DNA from: Chloroflexota bacterium
Lineage (GTDB): Bacteria > Chloroflexota > Anaerolineae > Promineifilales > Promineifilaceae
NCBI GenBank assembly: GCA_008501785.1
Contig: QQUD01000806.1
Span: 1-10,326, forward strand
Direction of reading: 5' to 3'
DNA: 10,326 bases
The notes beneath the pieces were generated by a model that had not been told where the DNA came from, ran no database searches, and was given only the letters and a program-made list of their open reading frames with translations. The number at the start of each line of letters is the position of its first letter. The first letter of the stretch is position 1. This document shows positions 1-4,973 of this stretch, in pieces. The position numbers and the translations under genes are program-made.

Positions 1-167
1 GGAATACCGCTGTTTTGTAAGAGAGTTAGGGATTCTCCAGGCATGGGTCCCGCTACCACATCCCCACCCACAACGATTTGATCAACTGCTTCCTGTTTAA
101 TCTCGTGCAGCACTGCTTCAAGTGCAGGCAGATTTCCGTGAATGTCATAAATTGCTGCAATACGCAT
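1..167 (-). CDS. Metallophosphoesterase (calcineurin-like), N-terminal part
   Basis: This is the first 55 codons of a gene that runs off the left edge. The protein begins MRIAAIYDIHGNLPALEAVL and continues to VVGGDVVAGP. The D8-x-H10 pair and the GGD at residues 34-36 are the first two metal-binding blocks of the calcineurin-like phosphoesterase fold (YfcE/MJ0936 type, usually 180-250 residues). Such enzymes hydrolyse phosphodiesters or phosphomonoesters with two metal ions; the substrate cannot be told from this fragment. The ATG at 165-167 is preceded by a strong AAAGGAG Shine-Dalgarno 7 nt upstream, which fixes the start. It is divergent from the acetyltransferase gene at 308. The family call is fairly sure; the later catalytic blocks lie outside the window. 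Confidence 0.85.
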   Translation of the reverse strand, partial: MRIAAIYDIHGNLPALEAVLHEIKQEAVDQIVVGGDVVAGPMPGESLTLLQNSGI

Positions 168-191
168 CAATCATCTCCTTTGAATGGTCCC

Positions 192-220
192 ATTCTAGCT
201 GGCAGGATTGATAAGAGCAA
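192..220 (-). promoter_or_regulatory. Candidate promoter of the metallophosphoesterase gene
   Basis: On the minus strand TTGCTC (215-220) and TAGAAT (192-197) are separated by 17 bp. This would give a leader of roughly 18-20 nt containing the Shine-Dalgarno of the gene that starts at 167. The -35 match is only partial. Confidence 0.4.
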
Positions 221-238
221 TGTAAAAATGGATATGTT

Positions 239-266
239 TTGGTTAAAAGGGAGAAGTGATTAGAAT
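239..266 (+). promoter_or_regulatory. Candidate promoter of the acetyltransferase gene
   Basis: TTGGTT (239-244) and TAGAAT (261-266) are 16 bp apart on the plus strand, about 40 bp before the ATG at 308. Together with the minus-strand promoter at 192-220 this makes a divergent promoter region. Confidence 0.4.
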
Positions 267-307
267 CATTAACTGAATAATCATCGGGAACAGTCAAAGG
301 AACAAAT

Positions 308-577
308 ATGAAACAGCATATACGAAAGTATGAAAACAAAGATCTCGATGAAGTTCTATCTGCGATGGATAATGAAGTTGGCTCAATATTTGTTCAACCT
401 GAGTTTCAAGGCAGAGGAATTGGTCGCGCTTTGATGGATAAAGCGCAAGCACTTCATAGAAACCTTGAGGTTGAAGTTTTCGAAGCGAATCCAATAGGTC
501 GTAGATTTTACGCCAGCTATGGCTTTGAGCTATTGAGTAAAAAGATTCATGACGAAACTGGAAATGTATTATTGTGA
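308..577 (+). pseudogene. GNAT N-acetyltransferase with internal deletion and premature stop
   Basis: The 89-residue product has the GNAT acetyl-CoA loop QGRGIG (residues 34-39) after FVQPEF, and the C-terminal NPIGRRFYASYGFE block (61-74). The C-terminal half resembles the YjaB-like branch, whose members are about 140-150 residues. The N-terminal strand and helix (residues 1-20) join directly to the strand before the acetyl-CoA loop, so about 50 residues, including the central strands and most of the acceptor site, are missing. At the end, TGA follows NVLL, and the same frame continues LKFIANKSIYL to a second stop at 611-613. In relatives an Arg codon would be expected there (CGA to TGA is one transition). 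An AAAGGA sequence lies 7-8 nt before the ATG. I infer a decaying, probably inactive gene. Confidence 0.7.
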
Positions 578-598
578 TTGAAGTTTATTGCAAACAAA

Positions 599-799
599 TC
601 AATCTATTTGTGACCTGTTCAGGTGAGTGGGAAACGAATAAGGGATTACGTGGCGCGAAGTCTGAGAAGCCGCACTATAAAACTCTGTGGTGTTTCTTGC
701 CCTTTTTATTCCTTCAATTGGAAGAGTTTTGCCTTTCATATGGGCAATAATCATTAATCCAACTGCTATTATCAATAGCACGAGCGTTGTTGTATCCAC
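599..799 (-). pseudogene. Truncated N-terminus of a predicted membrane permease
   Basis: From a GTG at 797-799 the frame reads MDTTTLVLLIIAVGLMIIAH, then MKGKTLPIEGIKRA: one hydrophobic helix followed by a basic linker. This resembles, from memory, the N-terminus of permeases of the DUF318/ArsP type. After about 36 residues the hydrophobic pattern stops and the remaining 30 residues look like random translation. No good Shine-Dalgarno is present. I read it as a 5' remnant of a membrane protein gene, though a small single-helix protein is possible. Confidence 0.3.
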
Positions 800-832
800 C
801 GTTTACGCAATTGGTAGTATTGTGGATTGAGA

Positions 833-920
833 GAAACGGCCGTTTCCCCCCAACACCATTTGGCCCCAAACAAGGCAAAATTGCAAAGCCACCACGGCCA
901 TGAGACCCAAAAGGAAGAGA
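833..920 (+). repeat. Palindrome-tail repeat element, copy 1 (single palindrome)
   Basis: AAACGGCCGTTT at 834-845 is followed by the conserved tail (CCCAACACCATTTGGCCCCA, then CAAGGC, TTGCAAAGCC, CACGG and GAGACCCAAAAGGA). It lies beyond the 3' end of the DUF5615 gene (stop at 971-973). A weaker similarity to copy 8 continues through about 921-960 (shared TTG.CAGG.TGCC.TC and GCATT.AGG.AGA), so the ancestral unit may have been about 130 bp. Confidence 0.85.
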
Positions 921-970
921 GGTTTGTCAGGATGCCGTCCACAGCATTTAGGTAGACCGCCGGAGCAGGG

Positions 971-1333
971 TTATGATTTTGGCAGTGATCTTTGTCTTAT
1001 CCTGTCACGTCTGGCAACTGTGAATTTACCCTCTAGTAAAATATTTTTCTCAGCTAGCAAATTCAAAATAAAATTAGCTGGTTCTTCTGGGGTTAAGGGA
1101 GTTAACCTTAAATAGATAACACCGGCTGGAACTGGTAGCTTGTGCTTAAAAATTAACTCGCCATAGTCACTGTCGAAGGTGAGAATGATTTGTGATGCGT
1201 CGTGAGCTTTTTCTAAAACTTGCTCATCTTTTGCACCAGACATGATTTCAATAACGGCCGTAACTTCATGCCCGGCATCCCTCAGTTTTTTGATACTGAC
1301 TACTGGAAAATTTTCGTTGGCAAGGAAACGCAT
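971..1333 (-). CDS. DUF5615 PIN-like protein, probable toxin of a DUF433/DUF5615 pair
   Basis: The 120-residue protein starts MRFLANENFPVVSIKKLRDA and has the block TFDSDYGEL at 53-61, which together with the C-terminal GKFTV..RDRIR strand is the signature of DUF5615 (Mut7-C/PIN-like, usually 110-120 residues). Members are thought to be RNases acting with a DUF433 partner. The gene starts 3 nt after the stop of the DUF433 gene, so the two are translated as one operon. The family usually has DEN at positions 6-8; here it is N6-E7-N8, so one likely metal-binding Asp is replaced by Asn, which could weaken or abolish nuclease activity. Codons 24-27 (VTAV) contain AACGGCCGT, a trimmed version of the local palindrome. 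Confidence 0.85.
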   Translation of the reverse strand: MRFLANENFPVVSIKKLRDAGHEVTAVIEIMSGAKDEQVLEKAHDASQIILTFDSDYGELIFKHKLPVPAGVIYLRLTPLTPEEPANFILNLLAEKNILLEGKFTVARRDRIRQRSLPKS

Positions 1334-1336
1334 CGT

Positions 1337-1567
1337 TTAATCAAGTGATGGGTAGAAAGTGTCTTCACGGATGCCTTCGGCCGCATAAGCAAAAACAGCC
1401 CGCAAAGATTCTGTCGTTAAAGTTGGATAGTTTTCTAGAACTTGTTGCTCTGTCCAACCAGTGGCAAACAAATTGAGAAGAAACTCAACCGATAAGCGGG
1501 TGCCTTTGACAACCGGTTTACCGTTCAATATTTCTGAATCTGAATGTATAAATTTCCACCAATCCAT
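1337..1567 (-). CDS. DUF433 family protein, probable antitoxin partner
   Basis: The 76-residue protein reads MDWWKFIHSDSEILNGKPVV, then KGTRLSVEFLLNLFATGWTE and QQVLENYPTLTTESLRAVFA. This is the full DUF433 fold: the I-x-SD-x-x-I-x-xGKPVVKGTRLSV start and a C-terminal helix-turn-helix-like part. These proteins are usually found before PIN-like DUF5615 genes and are regarded as antitoxins. The open frame extends upstream to 1927, but that part is translated repeat DNA. I chose the ATG at 1565-1567 because GGAG lies 6 nt before it and the DUF433 homology starts there. The next gene follows after 3 nt. Confidence 0.87.
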   Translation of the reverse strand: MDWWKFIHSDSEILNGKPVVKGTRLSVEFLLNLFATGWTEQQVLENYPTLTTESLRAVFAYAAEGIREDTFYPSLD

Positions 1568-1622
1568 TGTTTCTCCAATCGCTGAGACAAACCATTCAAG
1601 ATAAAAATAGTCTAACATGCTT

Positions 1623-1631
1623 ATTATAACA
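1623..1631 (-). promoter_or_regulatory. Extended -10 promoter of the DUF433/DUF5615 operon
   Basis: On the minus strand TGTTATAAT is a perfect extended -10 (TGn plus TATAAT). It would start transcription near 1616, giving a leader of about 50 nt that includes the GGAG before the ATG at 1567. No good -35 is seen; the palindrome at 1645-1656 occupies that position. Confidence 0.5.
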
Positions 1632-1642
1632 GCACAATGTTG

Positions 1643-1752
1643 AAAAACGGCCGTTTCCAATGACAATAATTCGTGGCTTGTGAGGCAAACGGCCGTTTCC
1701 ACCCAACACCATTTGCCCCAAATAAGCCAAAATCGCAAAGCTATCACGGCCA
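1643..1752 (+). repeat. Palindrome-tail element, copy 2 (double palindrome)
   Basis: Perfect AAACGGCCGTTT copies at 1645-1656 and 1687-1698 have centres 42 bp apart. The spacer contains AATGACAATAATTCGTGGCT. The second palindrome is followed by the tail (ACCCAACACCATTTGCCCCA, then AATCGCAAAGC and TATCACGG). It lies just upstream of the DUF433 promoter. The open frame through it encodes VETAV and LETAV, but this is not a gene. Confidence 0.88.
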
Positions 1753-1848
1753 ACCTGTCAGTCAATATCATGACCTCTTTGTGCTTGTTCGGATCAGTGG
1801 ATTCTTGTCCCGTATCTTTGCTGGTGCTAAGAAATAGCTTCCCACATT

Positions 1849-2118
1849 TCGATGAGGCGTAAACGCCCCATCTACGAGGTGAAAGGCCCGAAGGGCCTAA
1901 GATTCTTAGCCCTGAAAGGGCTTGCATTTCGTAGTCTGGGGCTTATGAACGTTAAGAAAATAAAACGGTAATAGGGAACTTGTCATTCCCGCGCAGGCGG
2001 GAATCCATGACGTAGTCGAGTAGATTCCCGCCTGCGCGGGAATGACAGGGCCACATTTTGTAGTTTTCTATTACCTGATTATTTATTTAACTTCCATCAG
2101 CCCCTGGCGAAGTGGAGC
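1849..2118 (+). repeat. 270-bp direct repeat, copy A (hairpin array plus MITE-like element)
   Basis: It matches 3378-3647 without a gap at a constant offset of 1529 bp. The left 90 bp hold five short hairpins in a row (GGCGT-AA-ACGCC, CATC-TACGA-GGTG, GGCCC-GAA-GGGCC, AGCCCT-GAA-AGGGCT and a weaker AGTC-TGG-GGCT) and differ from copy B at 10 positions. From 1939 to 2103 (165 bp) the two copies are identical. The motifs resemble a hairpin repeat dispersed in many bacterial genomes; that comparison is from memory. Confidence 0.9.
1951..2091. mobile_element. 141-bp MITE/BIME-like element, copy A
   Basis: The ends GTTAAGAAAATAAA and TTTATTTAAC are imperfectly inverted, with GGTAATAG and CTATTACC inverted further in. 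The core is a perfect 25-bp inverted repeat, 1981-2005 against 2023-2047, around a 17-bp loop. The arms contain TCATTCCCGCGCAGGCGGGA, the type of arm common in REP elements. It has no coding capacity, so it would depend on a transposase elsewhere, perhaps a RAYT-type enzyme (inference). Confidence 0.72.
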
Positions 2119-2130
2119 CGCACGAGAGTG

Positions 2131-2150
2131 GTGGAAACGGCCGTTTCCAC
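2131..2150. repeat. Extended 20-bp perfect palindrome at the 3' end of the DinB gene
   Basis: GTGGAAACGGCCGTTTCCAC is a perfect 20-bp palindrome that ends 4 bp from the stop codon at 2155. As RNA it could form an 8-bp stem with a GGCC loop. No U-tract follows, so it is not a standard intrinsic terminator. The preceding bases (GGAGC, CACGA, GTGG) match those before the palindrome at 3737. Confidence 0.85.
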
Positions 2151-2154
2151 AGAA

Positions 2155-2658
2155 TCATTGCTCCTGTCTAGGCATTACGTCCACGATGTATTGATCGAAA
2201 TCCAGTTCGCCAGGCGATTGCCCGTACCCTGTCAATATCGCCGCCGCCTCACTCCGATGATGTGTTAGGTCATTTACCACGTGCATGATCGTTTGCCAAC
2301 GTGTTCTTTTGCTTTCACCTTGTGACCACCAAATAGCATTCAGATCATCGTCCGTCAACTTTGTGACGTACTCCATCCACGCATTCCTCTCGTCTTCCCA
2401 TCGTCTCTTTAAGCTTGTCGCATCCGCGAAATTGCTTTCGTTGATCACACCTGTGTCCTCAAGTTCTTGCAGCGCCGTCCGCCAGCCATATGCAGTGTCC
2501 AACGCATGTACCAGCGTTCCGCGCAAACTGTGCCAACCTGGATCGGGCGAAGCTGCACGGACAAAATCTTCGGGTGATACTTTTTCACAAGCGTTCAAGA
2601 CGCGCATATCTGCCCAAAATGTGTAGGAAACCAGTGTCACGATATCTAATTTATGCAT
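2155..2658 (-). CDS. DinB-family (DUF664-like) putative metal-dependent protein
   Basis: The 167-residue protein has the four-helix DinB layout: helix 1 with YTFWADMRVLNACEKVSPED, helix 2 with GTLVHALDTAYGWR (H51), and the C-terminal HVVNDLTHHRSEAAAIL helix (126-142). Family members bind a metal through about three His residues and include thiol-S-transferases and DNA-damage-inducible proteins; the substrate here is unknown. The helix normally reads NHxxHHR, but position 130 is Asp instead of His, so the likely ligands are H51, D130 and H134. The start at 2658 has no Shine-Dalgarno, but an extended -10 lies exactly 6 nt before the ATG, which suggests a leaderless mRNA. A perfect palindrome follows 4 bp beyond the stop. 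Confidence 0.88.
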   Translation of the reverse strand: MHKLDIVTLVSYTFWADMRVLNACEKVSPEDFVRAASPDPGWHSLRGTLVHALDTAYGWRTALQELEDTGVINESNFADATSLKRRWEDERNAWMEYVTKLTDDDLNAIWWSQGESKRTRWQTIMHVVNDLTHHRSEAAAILTGYGQSPGELDFDQYIVDVMPRQEQ

Positions 2659-2664
2659 GAGTTG

Positions 2665-2673
2665 AGTATATCA
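2665..2673 (-). promoter_or_regulatory. Extended -10 promoter of the DinB gene, leaderless spacing
   Basis: On the minus strand TGATATACT is an extended -10 element. The hexamer TATACT (2665-2670) is followed by 6 nt (CAACTC) and then the ATG, so transcription should start at or next to the initiation codon. No good -35 is visible. Confidence 0.55.
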
Positions 2674-2702
2674 TTCAGTTGTACATCGCACTATGCACAC
2701 CA

Positions 2703-2780
2703 GTCTCTGAAGTGGATTTCTGGTGGCGACTACCAAAGGCGTTGTAGGTTTTGCTGCAATTCTGGATGCTGTGTGGCAGA
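2703..2780 (-). pseudogene. Decayed 3' fragment of an adenylate/guanylate cyclase gene
   Basis: On the plus strand this stretch aligns with about 7982-8060 in the C-terminal coding part of the intact cyclase. Shared runs include TGAAGTGGA, GGCGTNGTAGGT and GGATGCNGTG; by eye about three quarters of positions agree. On the minus strand it reads H-S-I-Q-N-C-S-K-T-Y-N-A-F-G-S-R, against HGILISGNTYHALGSR in the intact enzyme. After a 1-nt deletion the next frame gives E-I-H-F-R-D, against EFHFTD. It is therefore a frameshifted remnant of a related cyclase, in the same orientation as the intact gene. It ends at the palindrome at 2788, which may mark the breakpoint. Confidence 0.7.
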
Positions 2781-2787
2781 TGGATTA

Positions 2788-2842
2788 GGAAACGGCCGTT
2801 TCCACCACCATCATTCACATCCAAATAAGACAAAATCACAAC
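2788..2842 (+). repeat. Palindrome-tail element, copy 3 (degenerate tail)
   Basis: GGAAACGGCCGTTTCC at 2788-2803 is followed by a diverged tail (ACCACCATCATTCACATCCA, then AATAAGACAAAATCACAA) that still aligns with the consensus. It abuts the cyclase fragment on the left. Confidence 0.72.
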
Positions 2843-2986
2843 CCCTTTTCTATACCCAACACGACAGACACATCAAATTGAGAAACAAGGTGTTGTGGGG
2901 AACAACGTCAGTCTGCATTTGTCATTTCGAGTAACCTATGTCGGGAAGACCCAACACAGAATAAGGAAGAAATTTGTCATGCAATT

Positions 2987-3189
2987 GTCATTCCGAGGTC
3001 CGCCGAGGAATCTTGCTTTGAGTCAGAGGATCTTTAGCAGACACGAAGCAAGATTTCTCACTCCGAAGACTGCGTTCGAAATGACAACTTTCTTAGTAGA
3101 GCCTGTGCTGAGGCCCTGCGAAGTATCTTCCGAGAAATCCCGCTTGTGTTGGCCAGTGATAGGGATTCCTCGGCGGACCTCGGAATGAC
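2987..3189. mobile_element. 203-bp non-coding element with 26-bp perfect inverted ends
   Basis: Bases 2987-3012 (GTCATTCCGAGGTCCGCCGA, then GGAATC) are perfectly inverted at 3164-3189. The interior holds partial inner copies of the same arm type, for example TTCGAAATGAC near 3074-3084, and no gene. A partial arm, GTCATTTCGAG, also lies just outside on the left near 2921. This looks like a MITE or BIME composite of the widely spread GTCATTCCGAGG type. A shorter relative lies at 6022-6096. Confidence 0.7.
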
Positions 3190-3216
3190 TTGCTTGTGGG
3201 GCAATGGTGAAACGAG

Positions 3217-3340
3217 AAACGGCCGAAATGACTACCATAAAAAGAAAGCAGTCAAAGACCGAAGAATCAGAGTGTCTCGGTCAAAGACCGGCCACAGCCA
3301 GGTGAGAAACGGCCGTTTCCCCCACCATTTAAAAAGACCC
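3217..3340 (+). repeat. Palindrome-tail element, copy 4 (interrupted double unit)
   Basis: A half palindrome AAACGGCCG (3217-3225) followed by AAATGAC looks like the start of a double unit. Its second palindrome is at 3307-3318 with a shortened tail. Between them lies extra sequence with two similar hairpins (GTCAAAGACCG near 3250 and CGGTC-AAA-GACCG near 3285). The unit seems to have been expanded or broken by this insertion. Confidence 0.6.
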
Positions 3341-3377
3341 CACAGTAGCATAATGCATAAACGATTACTCACCACCA

Positions 3378-3647
3378 TCGACGAGGCGTAAACGCCCCAT
3401 CTACGAGATGAAAGGCCCTTTGGGCCTAAGATTCCTAGCCCTGAAAGGGCTTCCATTTCGAAGCCTAGGGCTTATGAACGTTAAGAAAATAAAACGGTAA
3501 TAGGGAACTTGTCATTCCCGCGCAGGCGGGAATCCATGACGTAGTCGAGTAGATTCCCGCCTGCGCGGGAATGACAGGGCCACATTTTGTAGTTTTCTAT
3601 TACCTGATTATTTATTTAACTTCCATCAGCCCTTGGCGAAGTGGAGC
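3378..3647 (+). repeat. 270-bp direct repeat, copy B (hairpin array plus MITE-like element)
   Basis: Second copy of the block at 1849-2118. The differences keep base pairing: the GGCCC/GGGCC loop is TTT instead of GAA, CATC-TACGA-GATG pairs perfectly where copy A needs a T-G wobble, and AAGCC-TAG-GGCTT is a full stem where copy A has a wobble. The right 165 bp are identical to copy A. Confidence 0.9.
3480..3620. mobile_element. 141-bp MITE/BIME-like element, copy B
   Basis: Identical over all 141 bp to the element at 1951-2091. The perfect 25-bp inverted repeat lies at 3510-3534 and 3552-3576. Complete identity next to a diverged left flank suggests recent duplication or gene conversion. Confidence 0.72.
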
Positions 3648-3720
3648 GGTGCAACATCATTTGCATCCAAACAAGGCATAATCGCAATGTCATCACGGTT
3701 ATGAGGCCCAAAAGGAGCGC
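3648..3720 (+). repeat. Palindrome-tail element, copy 5 (tail only)
   Basis: The conserved tail (CAACATCATTTGCATCCAAA, then CAAGGC, AATCGCAA, CATCACGGTTATGAG and AAAAGGAGCGC) is present without a palindrome in front: the sequence passes from GGAGCGG directly to TGCAACATCA. The next double unit starts about 15 bp further right, so two units are in tandem. Confidence 0.75.
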
Positions 3721-3730
3721 AGCACGATAG

Positions 3731-3866
3731 GGGTGGAAACGGCCGTTTCAAATGACAATATTTTGCGGCTTGTGAGGGAAACGGCCGTTTCCCCCCAACA
3801 TCATTTGCCCCCAAACAAGGCGAAATCGCAAAGCCATCACGGTCATGAGACCAAAGAGGAAAGGAG
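3731..3866 (+). repeat. Palindrome-tail element, copy 6 (double palindrome, complete)
   Basis: Palindromes at 3737-3748 and 3779-3790 have centres 42 bp apart, with AAATGACAATATTTTGCGGC between them. The full tail follows and ends about one base before the stop codon of the HigA-like gene at 3868. The left palindrome is preceded by GGGGTGG and the right one followed by CCCCCC, so the double unit has inverted ends. Confidence 0.9.
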
Positions 3867-3867
3867 C

Positions 3868-4158
3868 TTATGCTTCTAAAGCAGCGCGTACTGCTTCGGG
3901 ATTTTCTGCTGCAATTTTTAATAAAGCCCTTGCGGGACCAACTGGCTTACGACGCCCTTGTTCCCAATTTTGCAGGGTTCCTAAACTGACCCCAATCATG
4001 AGTGCAAATTCACTTTGAGATTTTTCCAGACGGAGGCGAATTTGTTTTATATCCATTGGTGAGAATTCAAAAACTCTACTGGGTGCTCGCTTTCCTTTTT
4101 TGATTTCTCCTGCTTGTTTAATGCTTTCCACCAAATTTTCAAAATCTTCATTATTCAT
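3868..4158 (-). CDS. higA: HigA/NadS-like antitoxin, XRE-family DNA-binding protein
   Basis: From the chosen start the protein has 96 residues: MNNEDFENLVESIKQAGEIK, then a basic linker and the HTH from about residue 34 to 75 (DIKQIRLRLEKSQSEFALMI, then GVSLGTLQNWEQGRRKPVGP). SLGTLQNWEQGRR is the recognition helix. This is the C-terminal-HTH antitoxin type paired with RelE/HigB toxins encoded upstream. It should bind the toxin and repress the operon at the palindrome 4483-4497. ATG 4158 overlaps the toxin stop as ATGA and has AGAGGA 9 nt upstream. An in-frame ATG at 4167, adding MAK, is possible but its Shine-Dalgarno would be too close. The gene ends where the repeat element begins. Confidence 0.9.
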   Translation of the reverse strand: MNNEDFENLVESIKQAGEIKKGKRAPSRVFEFSPMDIKQIRLRLEKSQSEFALMIGVSLGTLQNWEQGRRKPVGPARALLKIAAENPEAVRAALEA

Positions 4159-4472
4159 TTTAGCCATTCCTCTACTAATTTACGGAGAATTTTTAGCTGA
4201 GACTGTGTCAAATCTTCTTGCTTACTCTTTTTGTAAGCAGTGAGCATGAAAAACGTGCCTTCTGGTGTATCCCAATAGTAAATAATCCGTAATCCACCAC
4301 GTTTACCAGTACTGCGGATGCGCCATCGAATTTTGCGTAACCCGCCACTGCCGGGAATTAATTTACCCGCTTCCGGTCGCATGAGTAACGCCTCTTGCAA
4401 TTGGCGATACTCCTCGTCAGGCAGCAATTCTTTTACCTGCTTGGTGAAGATTGGGGTTTCGATGAACAACAT
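4155..4472 (-). CDS. higB: HigB/RelE-like toxin (mRNA interferase family)
   Basis: The 105-residue protein reads MLFIETPIFTKQVKELLPDE, with the core LRKIRWRIRSTGKRGGLRII and YYWDTPEGTFFMLTAYKKSK. This is the RelE/HigB2 fold: a basic R-W-R strand followed by G-G-L-R-I-I-Y-Y and the TAYKKSK strand. Members cleave mRNA, usually at the ribosome. The toxin-first order with a downstream XRE antitoxin is typical of higBA. The open frame continues upstream to 4601, but those 43 codons are translated repeat DNA. ATG 4470-4472 matches the family start and lies exactly 6 nt after a -10 hexamer, with no Shine-Dalgarno. Confidence 0.9.
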   Translation of the reverse strand: MLFIETPIFTKQVKELLPDEEYRQLQEALLMRPEAGKLIPGSGGLRKIRWRIRSTGKRGGLRIIYYWDTPEGTFFMLTAYKKSKQEDLTQSQLKILRKLVEEWLK

Positions 4473-4478
4473 AATAAA

Positions 4479-4507
4479 ACTATACGTCAGTGACGTACAA
4501 AAGGCAA
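4479..4507 (-). promoter_or_regulatory. Promoter of the higBA operon, leaderless spacing
   Basis: On the minus strand TTGCCT (4502-4507), a 17-bp spacer and TATAGT (4479-4484) form a good sigma-70-type promoter. Only TTTATT separates the -10 from the ATG, so the transcript should begin at or next to the start codon. The operator palindrome lies in the spacer and overlaps the -10. Confidence 0.68.
4483..4497. promoter_or_regulatory. Candidate HigA operator
   Basis: TACGTCA-G-TGACGTA is a perfect inverted repeat with a 1-bp centre between the -35 and -10 of the higBA promoter. A bound antitoxin dimer would block RNA polymerase, the usual autoregulation of TA operons. Binding itself is inferred. 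Confidence 0.65.
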
Positions 4508-4521
4508 GGGGAGATGGTAAG

Positions 4522-4600
4522 CAAAACGGCCGTTTCCCCCCAACACCATTTGCCCCCAAACAAGGCGTAATCGCAAAGTCATTACGGTTTGAAGACTCCA
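4522..4600 (+). repeat. Palindrome-tail element, copy 7
   Basis: AAACGGCCGTTT at 4524-4535 is followed by the full tail (CCCAACACCATTTGCCCCCA, then CAAGGCGTAATCGCAAAG, CATTACGG and AAGACTCCAAAATAAGGA). It lies beyond the 3' end of the MazF-like gene and its left end is only about 15 bp upstream of the higBA -35. Confidence 0.88.
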
Positions 4601-4637
4601 AAATAAGGACGAGTCGGAGTCAAATTTCCCCGTGTGC

Positions 4638-4973
4638 CTATAAACTCATTGCTTGACGTAAACAAGTATCAACCGCTGATAAATCATTTGTGGAAAGTTT
4701 TCCCACATGGTGAACCACGAGAGATGGGTCAATTGCTGCAATTTTAGGGCGCACAAAAGATGGTTTGAGCAAACCGGCTGGCTCCCAGTCAACTAGCTTA
4801 TAATCCAGTTCTGGGTTTGCCTTGCTCACTTGAGAAGAAACATACGACAACAAATATTCAGCACGAATACGCCAGTAAAGCGGGCTGCTGATCACGACGG
4901 CGGGGCGGGTTTTCGCAGCTGATAAATCTGTAAAAGGAAAAGGGATAAGCACAATATCGCCGCGCTTATACAT
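4638..4973 (-). CDS. mazF: MazF/PemK-like toxin (endoribonuclease)
   Basis: The 111-residue protein starts MYKRGDIVLIPFPFTDLSAA, followed by KTRPAVVISSPLYW and PSFVRPKIAAIDPSLVVHHV. These are the three MazF/PemK landmarks: the RGDIVLIPFPFTD first strand, RPAVVIS with the conserved Arg (R23), and the PSFVRPKIAAID strand with the second active-site block. Length is typical. Family members cut single-stranded RNA at specific short motifs. The open frame extends upstream to 5093 in another frame of the antitoxin gene; ATG 4971-4973 matches the family start. It overlaps the antitoxin gene by 8 bp, so the two are translationally coupled. Confidence 0.93.
   Translation of the reverse strand: MYKRGDIVLIPFPFTDLSAAKTRPAVVISSPLYWRIRAEYLLSYVSSQVSKANPELDYKLVDWEPAGLLKPSFVRPKIAAIDPSLVVHHVGKLSTNDLSAVDTCLRQAMSL

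Noticed and set aside
1643..1752. CRISPR array
   Set aside because: The palindromes recur, but spacing is irregular apart from the fixed 42-43 bp pairs, whose spacers are themselves alike. There are no unique spacers of constant length and no cas genes.
1568..1927. N-terminal extension of the DUF433 gene to 1927
   Set aside because: The extra 120 codons translate the hairpin repeat and two palindromes; the ATG at 1567 has a good GGAG site and starts the family homology.
2131..2150. Palindrome as intrinsic terminator of the DinB gene
   Set aside because: It is well placed and forms an 8-bp stem, but no U-tract follows and the same palindrome also occurs inside the cyclase gene, where termination would be harmful.
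2653..3188. Two plus-strand open frames of 93 and 97 codons
   Set aside because: They run through the cyclase fragment, a palindrome and the 203-bp inverted element, without a ribosome-binding site or recognisable fold.
3232..3456. Open frame of 74 codons on the minus strand
   Set aside because: It translates the hairpin-array repeat and palindrome sequence; the same peptide appears from the other repeat copy, so it is repeat DNA and not a gene.
4473..4601. N-terminal extension of the HigB gene to 4601
   Set aside because: It covers the promoter, the operator and the repeat tail; the family homology starts at 4472.
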